This document shows positions 25,761 through 34,424 of a stretch of DNA of 64,000 bases, in pieces. How positions within the stretch are numbered: position 1 is the stretch's first letter; the number at the start of each line of letters is the position of its first letter. A program made the position numbers and the translations under genes. The notes beneath the pieces are model-generated. The model did no database searches. It was not told where the DNA came from and worked only from the letters and a program-made list of their open reading frames with translations. Source of the DNA: Candidatus Melainabacteria bacterium (GTDB lineage Bacteria; Cyanobacteriota; Vampirovibrionia; Obscuribacterales; Obscuribacteraceae). The stretch covers positions 1 through 64,000 of the forward strand of contig RXJR01000013.1 in NCBI GenBank assembly GCA_003963305.1. Reading direction: 5' to 3'.

Positions 25761-26687
25761 TCACCGGTGATCCATTTTTTCATACGCTCGTCGCACCGTT
25801 GCATAAGAAACAGTTTGACCAGTGGCAGCGCTCAAATGCATGCTCGTGCACATTAGCATGTGACTCAAACCGTTGATCGAATCTAAACCGAGCCCTCTCA
25901 AATGCTTGAGAAAAGGTGTCATCGATGGCGTGTAGTTGGCATCGAATGCGATACCGTTGCCATTGAAAAGGTCAGCGCTCGTAATTGGTGATTTCTCGTC
26001 GGACTTTCCCAACCCAGTGCCATTGTAGAAATAGTCGAAGTCACGAAAGTCGCGGTTACCTTGAGCGGGGAATATTTCCAGCTCAATGGCACTGTTGTGT
26101 GACTGCAATATCTGCTTAAGCGCATTGGCGTCTCTTTCATTCAAATCAACCAGCCCAACTCGCTTCAAGTCTCCTGAAAGTTGAGTAGCCACGGCACTGC
26201 TGACACCACCGCAACCAAAAAACAACATCTTCTTCCCTTCGAAATCAAGTCCGTGAGCTTGGCCGGCACCCGAAACGAAAGCTTGTCCATCAAAGTTGTC
26301 TCCGTACAGGCGATTACCCCTTTTCAGAACAACATTGACCGCACCGCATCGTTTCGCCTGGAGACTAATTTCGTCAACAAAAGACTGCACAATTCGCTTA
26401 AAAGGGTCTGAAACCATGATTGAACCGAAGTTCTCTTCTTCTCGCAATGATTGAAAGAGTTCAGTCAAACAGTCACGAACGACTGAGTCGGATTCGATTC
26501 CTGCGCTTCCTACAAGTTCAAATGGAAGCAGGCGGGACGGAAGCCCCTCAAGGTTTTCGAGCGTCGCATAAAGCTCGAAGGTTCTCGATGAGCGAAGATA
26601 ACCGGACAAAATGACATGAAATGGTTTCGATTCTCCGCGGAGTTTCGCTAACGAAGGTGCGAAATCGAGTGAATCATTAAATGGCAT
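25761..26687 (-). CDS. Shikimate dehydrogenase-like protein (AroE fold)
   Basis: This 308-residue protein has the AroE catalytic signatures: 'MVSDPFK' with Lys97, 'CGAVNVV' with Asn118 and 'YGDNFDGQAF' with Asp133. A dinucleotide-binding segment 'MLFFGCGGVSSAVATQL' and 'NGTGLGKS' follow. AroE reduces 3-dehydroshikimate with NADPH in aromatic amino acid synthesis. The N-terminal shikimate-binding S-x-S motif (usually 'HSlSP..HN') is not recognisable: the place reads 'VILSGYLRSSRTFELYATL'. The substrate may therefore differ from shikimate. It could also be a divergent true AroE; no other aro gene is nearby. Confidence 0.75.
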   Translation of the reverse strand: MPFNDSLDFAPSLAKLRGESKPFHVILSGYLRSSRTFELYATLENLEGLPSRLLPFELVGSAGIESDSVVRDCLTELFQSLREEENFGSIMVSDPFKRIVQSFVDEISLQAKRCGAVNVVLKRGNRLYGDNFDGQAFVSGAGQAHGLDFEGKKMLFFGCGGVSSAVATQLSGDLKRVGLVDLNERDANALKQILQSHNSAIELEIFPAQGNRDFRDFDYFYNGTGLGKSDEKSPITSADLFNGNGIAFDANYTPSMTPFLKHLRGLGLDSINGLSHMLMCTSMHLSAATGQTVSYATVRRAYEKMDHR

Positions 26688-27002
26688 TCGGGGGTTTTTC
26701 CAGAAGAAAGAGGATTTTATCTAAAAATTGCTGCTTCTGCCACCAAAATTGGTGCAAACGCCGTAAGCCTGAACTACTTTGCCATTACGGTCATTCCCGA
26801 GCCCGATTTTAATAGCCTTCAGGGCCGGAAATTAGCCTTTTGACGGTTGGTTCTGACTGAAAAGTTGAGTTTAGGGTACAGTAGTAATGTGGAGTGCTTT
26901 TATATTCCGCGCTGTGCTCCTGGAAACCACTTACCAACAATTTTCTCGGTGATGGATCTGTCAAATCGACAGGTTCCAGGCACCTCTTGTGAGGGCGTAC
27001 AG
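26688..27002. other. Divergent intergenic region
   Basis: This is a 315-bp gap between the AroE-like gene and a small plus-strand gene. It contains an inverted repeat CACCAAAATTGGTG (26741-26754, arms of 6 bp around AA), 54 bp upstream of the AroE-like start. No convincing promoter pair, RNA gene or conserved riboswitch fold was recognised. An in-frame extension of the small gene into this region exists but lacks a ribosome site. Confidence 0.5.
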
Positions 27003-27308
27003 ATGAAATTTGTGGACGATTTACTATCAAAATTCAAAAAGGTCGACGATTCGGAACGCGACCGCCTGCGGACAGTTCGGAATCATCTGCCTGAGGCCGA
27101 CCATGATATGGACGGAAACCTCTGCGAGAACACGAGCCTCGGCTTGAGATCGACTCGAACCGGACCGTCGAAGAGCACCACACGATTGCGAGCTTTTGTT
27201 AAACAAAAGTCCGTTGAAGAAATGGTTGCCGAAGACGAACAAAGGCGCAAACGCCAGGAAGAATTTACTTCTACGGCGATTCAAGATATCGAGCAGCACG
27301 GGCACTAA
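27003..27308 (+). CDS. Small charged protein, unknown function
   Basis: The ATG at 27003 follows GAGGG at good spacing, giving 101 residues rather than a longer 153-residue reading. The protein is hydrophilic, helical and rich in Arg/Glu/Asp ('VDDLLSKFKKVDDSERDRLR', 'EMVAEDEQRRKRQEEF'), without a signal peptide or membrane segment. No family is recognised. It lies convergent to preA with a 33-bp gap. Confidence 0.55.
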   Translation: MKFVDDLLSKFKKVDDSERDRLRTVRNHLPEADHDMDGNLCENTSLGLRSTRTGPSKSTTRLRAFVKQKSVEEMVAEDEQRRKRQEEFTSTAIQDIEQHGH

Positions 27309-27341
27309 GTTCTGCAGCCGGAACGGTTGCGCTCCATCCCT

Positions 27342-28682
27342 CTAGTGAACGTGGATGTTCGCCGTTTTACGGTACTCTTCCATCTTCTGCCAGTCTTGCG
27401 TCACTTCCGGTTTAGACTTCATAATCTCGTTCCATGTCGTATGCGGACGACCCGTGTCAATTTGCACCATCGTGATGCAATCGTCTACCGGGCAAACCGT
27501 TGAACACAGCGCGCACCCGACACAGTCGACTTCACGTACTACCGGCCAGAGTCTTTCATTAGCTTCTTTGGTGATTTTCGCGTCCTTCAAATCGATGCAC
27601 TGGTGAGCAGCATCATTGCAAGCGATGAAACACAAATTGCACTGAATGCACTTGTCGTGATTGATTTTGGCGACAGACTGAAAGCCAAGATCAAAGTCAC
27701 CGAAGTTCGAGATCCTCGGCAACGACTTGCCGATGAAGTCATTGCAGCTCTTGAAACCTTTATCGTCCATCCAATTGGACATGCCTTCAATCATGTCTTC
27801 GACGATACGGAAGCCCCAGTGCATGACTGCGGTGCAGACTTGCACGCTGGTTGAGCCCAGCAGCATGAATTCAACTGCATCTTGCCAGGTTTCGATGCCA
27901 CCCATGCCGGAAATTGCCAGTCCAGCCTTCTGCACTTCAGGGTCGGAGGCGACAGCACTGAGCAGATGCAAGGCAATCGGTTTAACCGCTGGTCCCGCGT
28001 AACCGCCGTGGCCGCCTTTACCGCCTACGTTCGGTCTGAGTTCGAAGGTGTCGAGATCGACGCCCATGATACTGTTGATGGTGTTAATCAACGAGATAGC
28101 CGTCGCACCGCCTCGAACTGCGGCCCTGGCTGGCTGAACGATATCTGTGATATTCGGGGTCAGCTTTACGATTACCGGTTTTGTCGCGGCCTCCATGACC
28201 CACTCGGTCACCATACACGTGTATTCAGGCACCTGCCCCATGGCTGAACCCATGCCACGCTCAGACATGCCGTGTGGGCAACCGAAATTCAATTCAAAAC
28301 CATCGCAACCAGTTTCCTCGGCGCGCTTGATTGTTTCTTGCCAGACTTCTTTCTTCGATTCCACCATTACAGAAACCACAACTGCGTGGTTCGGGAAGTT
28401 GCGCTTTACCTCGGCAATTTCCTTGAGGTTTAGATCGATCGGTCTGTCGCTGATCAATTCAACGTTATTAAGTCCGATGATTTTTTGACCTTTGTAGTCG
28501 ATGGTTCCGTAGCGATTACAAACGTTGAGAACTGGTGCGCCGATTGTCTTCCAGACTGCACCACCCCAACCCTGTTCGAAGGCTTTCTGCACCTGATAGG
28601 CGGAGTTAGCCGGCGGCGCAGAAGCCAACCAGAAAGGATTTGGAGATTTGATACCACGAAAGTCGATTTCTAAATTTGCCAT
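27342..28682 (-). CDS. preA: NAD-dependent dihydropyrimidine dehydrogenase, subunit PreA
   Basis: This 446-residue protein has an FMN-binding dihydroorotate-dehydrogenase-like barrel ('NPFWLASAPPANS', 'NFGCPHGMSERGMG', 'KLTPNITDI') followed by two ferredoxin-type 4Fe-4S motifs. These are CIQCNLCFIAC and CVGCALCSTVC, each with its fourth Cys following. With PreT it reduces uracil and thymine to the 5,6-dihydro forms, the first step of reductive pyrimidine catabolism. It is the last gene of a four-gene minus-strand block, 81 bp after preT. The loop that holds the catalytic Cys in mammalian DPD reads 'GMGSAMGQ' here. The identification is strong. Confidence 0.93.
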   Translation of the reverse strand: MANLEIDFRGIKSPNPFWLASAPPANSAYQVQKAFEQGWGGAVWKTIGAPVLNVCNRYGTIDYKGQKIIGLNNVELISDRPIDLNLKEIAEVKRNFPNHAVVVSVMVESKKEVWQETIKRAEETGCDGFELNFGCPHGMSERGMGSAMGQVPEYTCMVTEWVMEAATKPVIVKLTPNITDIVQPARAAVRGGATAISLINTINSIMGVDLDTFELRPNVGGKGGHGGYAGPAVKPIALHLLSAVASDPEVQKAGLAISGMGGIETWQDAVEFMLLGSTSVQVCTAVMHWGFRIVEDMIEGMSNWMDDKGFKSCNDFIGKSLPRISNFGDFDLGFQSVAKINHDKCIQCNLCFIACNDAAHQCIDLKDAKITKEANERLWPVVREVDCVGCALCSTVCPVDDCITMVQIDTGRPHTTWNEIMKSKPEVTQDWQKMEEYRKTANIHVH

Positions 28683-28763
28683 CTTACGTTCCTTCAGGCT
28701 TGACGTTTTTTTGTAGGGAAGCTCGCTGCAACGACTGTCTCAGCTGCGCAGCAGGGGCGGACA

Positions 28764-30194
28764 TTAGTGAGCGTGCGTTCCGGCGACCTCTTTACAGCAG
28801 CCGCTTTTGGCGTGTTCGGATTTGTCTTCCTGTTCACCGACCAACTGGCGATAAATAGCTTTTGCAGCTATTTTGCCATCTTGCACTGCCATTACAGTTG
28901 ATGCTTCTCCGTGGCTGCGTATGCAATCACCGCCTGCAAAAATCTTCGGATGAACAGTGCGATTGGTTGTGAAATCAACTGCTATGTAACCCTTGATGTC
29001 TTTCACACCGTACTTCGAAAGAGCTTCCATCATAGGTGTCTGTTTCTTCTGTCCGATTGCTTTGATGACCATATCGCAAGGAATTACGAATTCCGAACCT
29101 GGTATCGCAATTGGTGACCGACGTCCGGAGGCATCTGGTTCGCCGAGATCCATGCGAACGCACTTCAAACCCTCGACTTTACCGTTGCCGACAACTTCGA
29201 CAGGAAGAGTCAAAAACATAAAGCTGACGCCTTCGCGCAACGCGAATTCGTACTCGAAGTGATAAGCAGGCATCTCAGCCTCTGAGCGTCGATAGATGAT
29301 GTTGACGCGCTCAGATCCAAGTCGGCGGGCGATAGTTGCACAATCGATTGCGGTATTTCCGGCGCCAATAACACAGATGCGATTACCGAATTTGATTGAA
29401 TCAAGGTTCTGGACTTTAGTCTCTTCGATGAAGTCGAGCCCATCCAGCACACCGGGCAAGTTTTCACCTGGTACACCCATATCAGGAACGTTGCCCAATC
29501 CTACAGAGACGAAAACCGCATCGTTCTGTTCAACTAATTCATCAAGGGTAATGTCTTTGCCGATAGTGACGTTGGTTTTGATTTCAACGCCCATATCCTC
29601 GATCATTTTCGCTTCGGCAAGAGCCACTTCCACAGGCTCACGGAACACCACGATACCGTAAGTGCTCAAACCATTAGCCCACTTCTTCTTTTCATAGACA
29701 GTGACGTCAAAGCCGAGTTTCACGAGTTCGCCTGCGCAGGAGAGTCCGGCAGGACCACCGCCTACAACGGCAATCTTGAGCCCGTTGCTCTTGCCCTTCT
29801 CGAAGAATTTGATACCGCGCTCTGCCGCGTAATCCATGGCATACCGCTGCAATCGACCAATCATGATCGGCTTATGGTCGTGTTCCAGCACACAGGCGCC
29901 TTCGCACAATTCCTGCACAGGACAGACTCGAGAACAAGTCGCGCCCATCAAATTCGATTCCAAAATTGTTCGAGCAGAACCTTTGACATTGCCTGTCGAG
30001 ATTTTGCGAATGAACGTGGGAATATCGATGTGAGTCGGGCACGCCACCATACATGGTGCATCGTAGCAATACAAACACCGATTTGCTTCGGTGACCGCTT
30101 CGCGCTCCTCAAGCGGGGGATAAACTTCCTGGAACCGCTCTTCCAGAGTCATCTCCCATGCTTTATAGGTGTTTGGTTTGTAGTGTTCAGCCAT
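28764..30194 (-). CDS. preT: NAD(P)-dependent dihydropyrimidine dehydrogenase, subunit PreT
   Basis: This 476-residue GltD-like electron-input subunit has N-terminal Fe-S cysteines ('CLYCYDAPCMVACPTHID', 'CSRVCPVQELCEGAC'), then an FAD site ('VVGGGPAGLSCAGEL') and an NAD(P) site ('VIGAGNTAIDCATIARRLG'). It passes electrons from NAD(P)H to PreA. In eukaryotes both halves are fused as DPD. The gene sits between the beta-ureidopropionase and preA genes on the same strand. The C-terminal tail is rich in Cys, Lys and His ('SGCCKEVAGTHAH') and could bind metal; that is an oddity without known role. Confidence 0.93.
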   Translation of the reverse strand: MAEHYKPNTYKAWEMTLEERFQEVYPPLEEREAVTEANRCLYCYDAPCMVACPTHIDIPTFIRKISTGNVKGSARTILESNLMGATCSRVCPVQELCEGACVLEHDHKPIMIGRLQRYAMDYAAERGIKFFEKGKSNGLKIAVVGGGPAGLSCAGELVKLGFDVTVYEKKKWANGLSTYGIVVFREPVEVALAEAKMIEDMGVEIKTNVTIGKDITLDELVEQNDAVFVSVGLGNVPDMGVPGENLPGVLDGLDFIEETKVQNLDSIKFGNRICVIGAGNTAIDCATIARRLGSERVNIIYRRSEAEMPAYHFEYEFALREGVSFMFLTLPVEVVGNGKVEGLKCVRMDLGEPDASGRRSPIAIPGSEFVIPCDMVIKAIGQKKQTPMMEALSKYGVKDIKGYIAVDFTTNRTVHPKIFAGGDCIRSHGEASTVMAVQDGKIAAKAIYRQLVGEQEDKSEHAKSGCCKEVAGTHAH

Positions 30195-30264
30195 GTTTTC
30201 TCTCGCCTATGCCTGTCTTATATCTGTGTCAAAACTTATTGCAGCGGGATTCCATTAATCACGC

Positions 30265-31152
30265 TTAGAGCTTGACGAGTGATTCGTAAGTCTCGGGGCG
30301 ACGATCGCGGTAGAACTGCCAGGTATGTCGAACTTCTTCGATCTCATCGAGGTTCAAATCGGCAACGACGAGCTCTTCCTGGTCGCGGCTAGCTTGAGCG
30401 ATAATCTGTCCGCGCGGATTGCAGAAATAGCTGGAGCCATAGAATTCTCCGATGTTCCACGGAGCTTCAGTACCGACGCGATTGATGGCGCCGACGAAGT
30501 ATCCATTGGCGGCAGCGTGAGCAGGCTGCTCCAGCTTCCACAGGTATTCGGACAATCCAGCTACCGTCGCAGAAGGATTGAAAACGATTTCAGCACCCGC
30601 TAAACCGAGGGCACGAGCGCCTTCTGGGAAGTGCCGGTCGTAGCAGATGTATACGCCGATGGTGGCATATTTGGTTTGAAAAATAGGATAGCCGAGGTTA
30701 CCTGGACGGAAATAGAATTTCTCCCAGAAACCAGGGGCGACCTGCGGAATGTGAGTTTTTCGATATTTGCCCAGATATGTACCGTCAGCGTCGATGACGG
30801 CGGCTGTGTTGTACAAAACACCTTTGCCTTCTCTTTCATATATAGGTACAACCAAAACCATGTTGTACTCTTTCGCCACTTCCTGAAGCTTCTTCACGGT
30901 CGGGCCATTTGGGACCTCTTCAGCGGATTCGTACCAGCTGTTGTGCTGCTCGGCGCAGAAGTAAGGTCCGTTGAAAATTTCCTGATAGCACAAAATTTGA
31001 ACGCCTTTATCTTTGGCTTCTTTCGTGTACTTCAGGTGCTTTTCGAGCATGTTCGCTTTGATCTTCTCGATCGTAGCTTTGTCAGTGCCACCCGTGGTCG
31101 GCACAATGTCGTTTTTAGTCTGGATTAGTCCACAACGTACAATTTTAGACAT
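30265..31152 (-). CDS. Beta-ureidopropionase / N-carbamoyl amidase (nitrilase superfamily)
   Basis: This 295-residue carbon-nitrogen hydrolase has the Glu-Lys-Cys triad: Glu58 in 'CYQEIFNGPYF', Lys132 in 'KYRKTHIPQ' and Cys170 in 'GVYICYDRHFPEGAR'. In this context it should hydrolyse N-carbamoyl-beta-alanine to beta-alanine, CO2 and ammonia, the third step of reductive pyrimidine catabolism. The similar N-carbamoylputrescine amidase is the main alternative, but the flanking preTA and aminotransferase favour the pyrimidine role. It lies 70 bp upstream of preT. Confidence 0.9.
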   Translation of the reverse strand: MSKIVRCGLIQTKNDIVPTTGGTDKATIEKIKANMLEKHLKYTKEAKDKGVQILCYQEIFNGPYFCAEQHNSWYESAEEVPNGPTVKKLQEVAKEYNMVLVVPIYEREGKGVLYNTAAVIDADGTYLGKYRKTHIPQVAPGFWEKFYFRPGNLGYPIFQTKYATIGVYICYDRHFPEGARALGLAGAEIVFNPSATVAGLSEYLWKLEQPAHAAANGYFVGAINRVGTEAPWNIGEFYGSSYFCNPRGQIIAQASRDQEELVVADLNLDEIEEVRHTWQFYRDRRPETYESLVKL

Positions 31153-31228
31153 CTTGATTGCTTCACTCCTCGATCGGTGCGCTTCAACAAGCGCATAACT
31201 AGGGACACTTTTTATCGGCGTTTTACGT

Positions 31229-31300
31229 GCTTAGCCGACAGGAACCTTCATAGTTGTTGTCAACGCTTAGCTGACAGGAACCTTTGTAGTTGCTTCCAAT
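31229..31300 (-). repeat. Tandem 36-bp imperfect duplication spanning the aminotransferase stop
   Basis: The last codons and stop of the aminotransferase gene (31265-31300) are repeated immediately downstream at 31229-31264, with 29 of 36 bases identical by eye. The second copy would read similar residues ('KVPVG' versus 'KVPVS') and again a stop. It looks like an old local duplication of the gene's 3' end. Confidence 0.8.
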
Positions 31301-32574
31301 GCTTTGCGCATAGCCTTCAGCGCAGTATCAACGTTTTCCTTGGTGATAGATAGTGGCGGCTTGATGCGAATCGTATTGCCGTATAGTCCACCTTTACCGA
31401 GAATGACACCATCATCTTTAGCCAGCTCAACGATGCGAGCAGCTTCCTTAGTGAGCGGAGTCTTGTTTTCGTCAGCCAGTTCAGCGCCGACCATCAAACC
31501 TTTTCCACGCACATCGGCTACCTGAGGGAATGATTTCTGCAGATCGCGCAAACCTTCCATCAAGTATTCACCGACTACTTTCGCATTTTGCATCAGCTTC
31601 TCTTCTTCGATGGTTTCGAGAACAGCACAGGCTGTAGCAGTAGAGATCGGATTACCGCCAAAAGTATTGATTTGCTGCTTTTGACCGTGATCTGCAATTT
31701 CAGGTGTCGTGATGTAAGCGCCAATCGGCAAGCCATTTGCCAGACCTTTTGCCATTGTGATGAAATCAGGCTGCACGCCCCAGTTGGTGATACCAAACCA
31801 GTGATTGCCGGTGCGTCCTACGCCAGTCTGCACTTCGTCTGAAATGAAAAGTACGCCGTACTGCTCGAGAATCTTCTTCACTTCGCCGAAATAGGCATCC
31901 GGAGGAGTAATTGCTCCGCCTACACCTTGAATCGGCTCGGCGATCATCACGGCTGGTTTGCCGCTTGTCTGAGTCTGGATAACGCGCTCGACGTCTTTTG
32001 CGCATTCCAGATTGCAATTATCTGGTGTCTTTTTGAACGGGCAGCGGTAGCAGTAAGCGTTGGCGGCAAAAGCGATACCGGCGGCAGGCATGACGTCTGG
32101 GCGCCATGTGTGGTTTCCGGTCAGGCTGGAAGCGAGATGAGATTCGCCGTGATAAGAATGGCGCAACGCGATCACTTCATGACGACCAGTTGCCAGCCTG
32201 GCCATGCGGATTGCCGCTTCGTTGGCTTCGGTGCCCGAGTTGGTCACGAAAGTCTTGCTCAGATTTCCTGGAGTTATCTGGGCGAGCTTTTCAGCCAGGT
32301 CAACCATCGGTTGTGTCATGAACACAGTAGAAGTGTGCTGTAAGGTCTGCACTTGCTCAACGGTTCTGGCAGTAACCTTAGGATGGCAGTGACCGACTGA
32401 CACGGTGACGATGCCGGCGAACATGTCGAGATACTCTTTGCCTTTCTCATCGTAGAGAAATTGCCCCTTCCCTCTGACCAGATGAGGAGGGTCGGCATAA
32501 AGCTGTTTGACTCCTGGCACGATGTACTGCTCGCGCTTTTTCTTCAACTCTTCACGGCTTAATACAGCTGTCAC
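31267..32574 (-). CDS. Class III PLP aminotransferase (AGXT2/beta-alanine aminotransferase-like)
   Basis: The GTG at 32574 is preceded by GGAGG at ideal spacing, giving 435 residues; a longer in-frame reading adds a hydrophobic stretch that is unlikely to be translated. Fold-type I features include 'VTNSGTEANEAAIRMAR', 'ISDEVQTGVGRTG' with the PLP-contacting Asp, and the Schiff-base Lys in 'MAKGLANGLP'. The sequence is closest in feel to alanine-glyoxylate aminotransferase 2. At the head of the pyrimidine-catabolism block it most likely converts beta-alanine (or beta-aminoisobutyrate) to the semialdehyde. Confidence 0.9.
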   Translation of the reverse strand: MTAVLSREELKKKREQYIVPGVKQLYADPPHLVRGKGQFLYDEKGKEYLDMFAGIVTVSVGHCHPKVTARTVEQVQTLQHTSTVFMTQPMVDLAEKLAQITPGNLSKTFVTNSGTEANEAAIRMARLATGRHEVIALRHSYHGESHLASSLTGNHTWRPDVMPAAGIAFAANAYCYRCPFKKTPDNCNLECAKDVERVIQTQTSGKPAVMIAEPIQGVGGAITPPDAYFGEVKKILEQYGVLFISDEVQTGVGRTGNHWFGITNWGVQPDFITMAKGLANGLPIGAYITTPEIADHGQKQQINTFGGNPISTATACAVLETIEEEKLMQNAKVVGEYLMEGLRDLQKSFPQVADVRGKGLMVGAELADENKTPLTKEAARIVELAKDDGVILGKGGLYGNTIRIKPPLSITKENVDTALKAMRKALEATTKVPVS

Positions 32575-32916
32575 GACAACCTCCAGAAAAATAAATGCGA
32601 CGACGGCGCACGCAGAAGCACTGCGCGACGGTCGAAGCTCAAACAATTGACCAGGGAAACTTAAGTAAGAAATACTACTAATCTATTATTAATAGCGCAA
32701 TAGTTCTTGATTAATGGTTGTTCATAGCGAACAGATATTGAGGAGATCAAGAACAGGATATGGATCCGGATATGAGTTTTTGTTCAGCATCGCCGCCATC
32801 GGTCTCAAAGCGTGAACATTAAAGAGCTAGCCTGAAACTGCGATTCTTCCGCTTGTATACTTGCCTTGTCTTTGCAACGACCGAACTCGGAATCCACTTC
32901 GCATCGTCTATAGAAA
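32575..32916. promoter_or_regulatory. Divergent regulatory region with nested inverted repeats
   Basis: This 342-bp gap separates the pyrimidine-catabolism block from the MBOAT gene. It holds a 9-bp perfect inverted repeat, GTTCTTGAT (32703-32711) and ATCAAGAAC (32746-32754). Nested inside is TGTTC (32719-32723) and GAACA (32729-32733), a 5-bp perfect repeat. Just upstream is CTATTATTAATAG, a 6-bp inverted repeat around one T. These look like regulator sites for the block. No riboswitch or RNA gene was recognised. Confidence 0.5.
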
Positions 32917-34410
32917 ATGATTTTCAGCAGCCTCCAGTATCTACTCTTTTTGCCAGTCGTAGTTTTTCTCTACTGGCGCACCAGAGGTAGTGTGCGTGTC
33001 GCGCTTGTAGTGGCGGCAAGCTACTTCTTCTACATGAGCTGGTTGCCCGTCTACGGACTGTTCCTGCTGGCGTTGTCTTCAATCACATGGTGGCTTGGGC
33101 AGGGCATTGCCACTGCTTACCAGAAGAACGAAAAATCGAAGGCCAAGCTTCTGCTCTCTCTGGGATTGTTGCTCAATCTCGGCTGCCTCTGCTACTACAA
33201 ATACGCCAATTTCTTCATCCTCAACGCCGTAGAAGGCGTCAACTGGCTGCGCAACTTCTTCGGCGCCAGTGCACCGAAGCCCTGGGACGCACCTATATTG
33301 GACGTCGTGTTGCCGCTCGGCATCTCCTTTTTCGTATTCGAGTTCGTGCATTATTTAGCCGACATTTATAAAGGCAACAAATCGATTTCATCTTTCATGG
33401 AATTCAGCGCCTTCGCATCATTTTTTCCTTCGCAAATCGCAGGACCGATCAAGCGCTATCAAGACTTTCAGGAAAAGCTCACTGTGCCTGAGCCCTGGAG
33501 CGCCCCATTGTTTTTTGAAGCGTGCGCTTTAATCGTGCAGGGTATGTTCAAGAAAATCGCTATTGCAGATCCGATCGGCGTTCTTGTCTTTCCGCCGTTT
33601 CAAACGATGCAACTGCTGTCTGCCGCAGATGCCACCATCGCTGCAATCGGATTTGTCATTCAAGTTTATTGCGATTTCTCCGGATACACAGACATCGGCA
33701 GAGGTTCAGCGCTGTTGCTCGGCATCAGATTGCCGGAAAACTTCAATCTGCCCTATCTGTCAGTCGACCTGGGCGAGTTCTGGAGACGCTGGCATATGTC
33801 GCTATCAACATGGATGCGCGATTATGTCTATATTCCACTTGGTGGCTCTCGCGGTGGCACCTGGTTCAGTTCACGCAATCTTCTCATTACGATGATCGCC
33901 TGCGGGTTCTGGCATGGCGCCAGCTGGCACTATCTGGCCTTCGGTGCATTGCACGGGCTTGGCTTGATCGCAAACCGCGTGTGGAAAGACGTGCTCAAGA
34001 ATTCAAAGGCACTGAGCAGTGTCCTCGAAACATCGGCTGGAAAAGCCTTTGGGCTGCTCCTGACGCTGCTCTTCATTGCCTTCACAGACACGGTCTTCCG
34101 CTCGCCGGACATTCCGCATGCGTTCAATATGTTCCGCAGTCTTCTCAACATAGGCGCACCATGTACGATGCTGCCGGCACTGTTCAAATCAGGCATTATC
34201 CAATTCTTCAGCGTCTATTTCTTCTTCTGGGTAATGCTCGAAGTAGTCACCAAATATCCGGAAAAATTCCCATGGCTGCGTGATTCAGCCCAGGACATCC
34301 GCCTGAAATTTTCCACGCCAGTGCGTCTTGCTTCCTGGACCGCTGCCGTTATTCTGCTCTTCGCAGCCAAACCAAATGAAGCTGTTCCCTTCGTTTATTT
34401 CCAATTCTGA
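32917..34410 (+). CDS. MBOAT-family O-acyltransferase (AlgI-like)
   Basis: This 497-residue polytopic membrane protein has an N-terminus ('MIFSSLQYLLFLPVVVFLYW') typical of AlgI/DltB-like proteins. The MBOAT hallmarks are 'DLGEFWRRWHMSLSTWMRDY' and the catalytic His333 in 'GFWHGASWHY'. Such proteins move acetyl groups from a cytosolic donor across the membrane for O-acetylation of exopolysaccharide or wall polymers. The next gene, 14 bp downstream, encodes an SGNH-fold protein, the usual partner that completes transfer to the polymer. The polymer is unknown; no polysaccharide synthase lies beside it. Confidence 0.9.
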   Translation: MIFSSLQYLLFLPVVVFLYWRTRGSVRVALVVAASYFFYMSWLPVYGLFLLALSSITWWLGQGIATAYQKNEKSKAKLLLSLGLLLNLGCLCYYKYANFFILNAVEGVNWLRNFFGASAPKPWDAPILDVVLPLGISFFVFEFVHYLADIYKGNKSISSFMEFSAFASFFPSQIAGPIKRYQDFQEKLTVPEPWSAPLFFEACALIVQGMFKKIAIADPIGVLVFPPFQTMQLLSAADATIAAIGFVIQVYCDFSGYTDIGRGSALLLGIRLPENFNLPYLSVDLGEFWRRWHMSLSTWMRDYVYIPLGGSRGGTWFSSRNLLITMIACGFWHGASWHYLAFGALHGLGLIANRVWKDVLKNSKALSSVLETSAGKAFGLLLTLLFIAFTDTVFRSPDIPHAFNMFRSLLNIGAPCTMLPALFKSGIIQFFSVYFFFWVMLEVVTKYPEKFPWLRDSAQDIRLKFSTPVRLASWTAAVILLFAAKPNEAVPFVYFQF

Positions 34411-34424
34411 GGCATCCCGGACTG

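Noticed and set aside
32575-32646. 24-residue hydrophobic extension of the aminotransferase
   Set aside because: The GTG at 32574 has a strong GGAGG at correct spacing and begins at the family's usual N-terminus; class III aminotransferases are cytosolic.
33522-34283. Long plus-strand open frame (253 codons) inside the MBOAT gene
   Set aside because: It overlaps a strongly supported MBOAT gene in another frame and encodes Arg/His/Ser-rich sequence without motifs.
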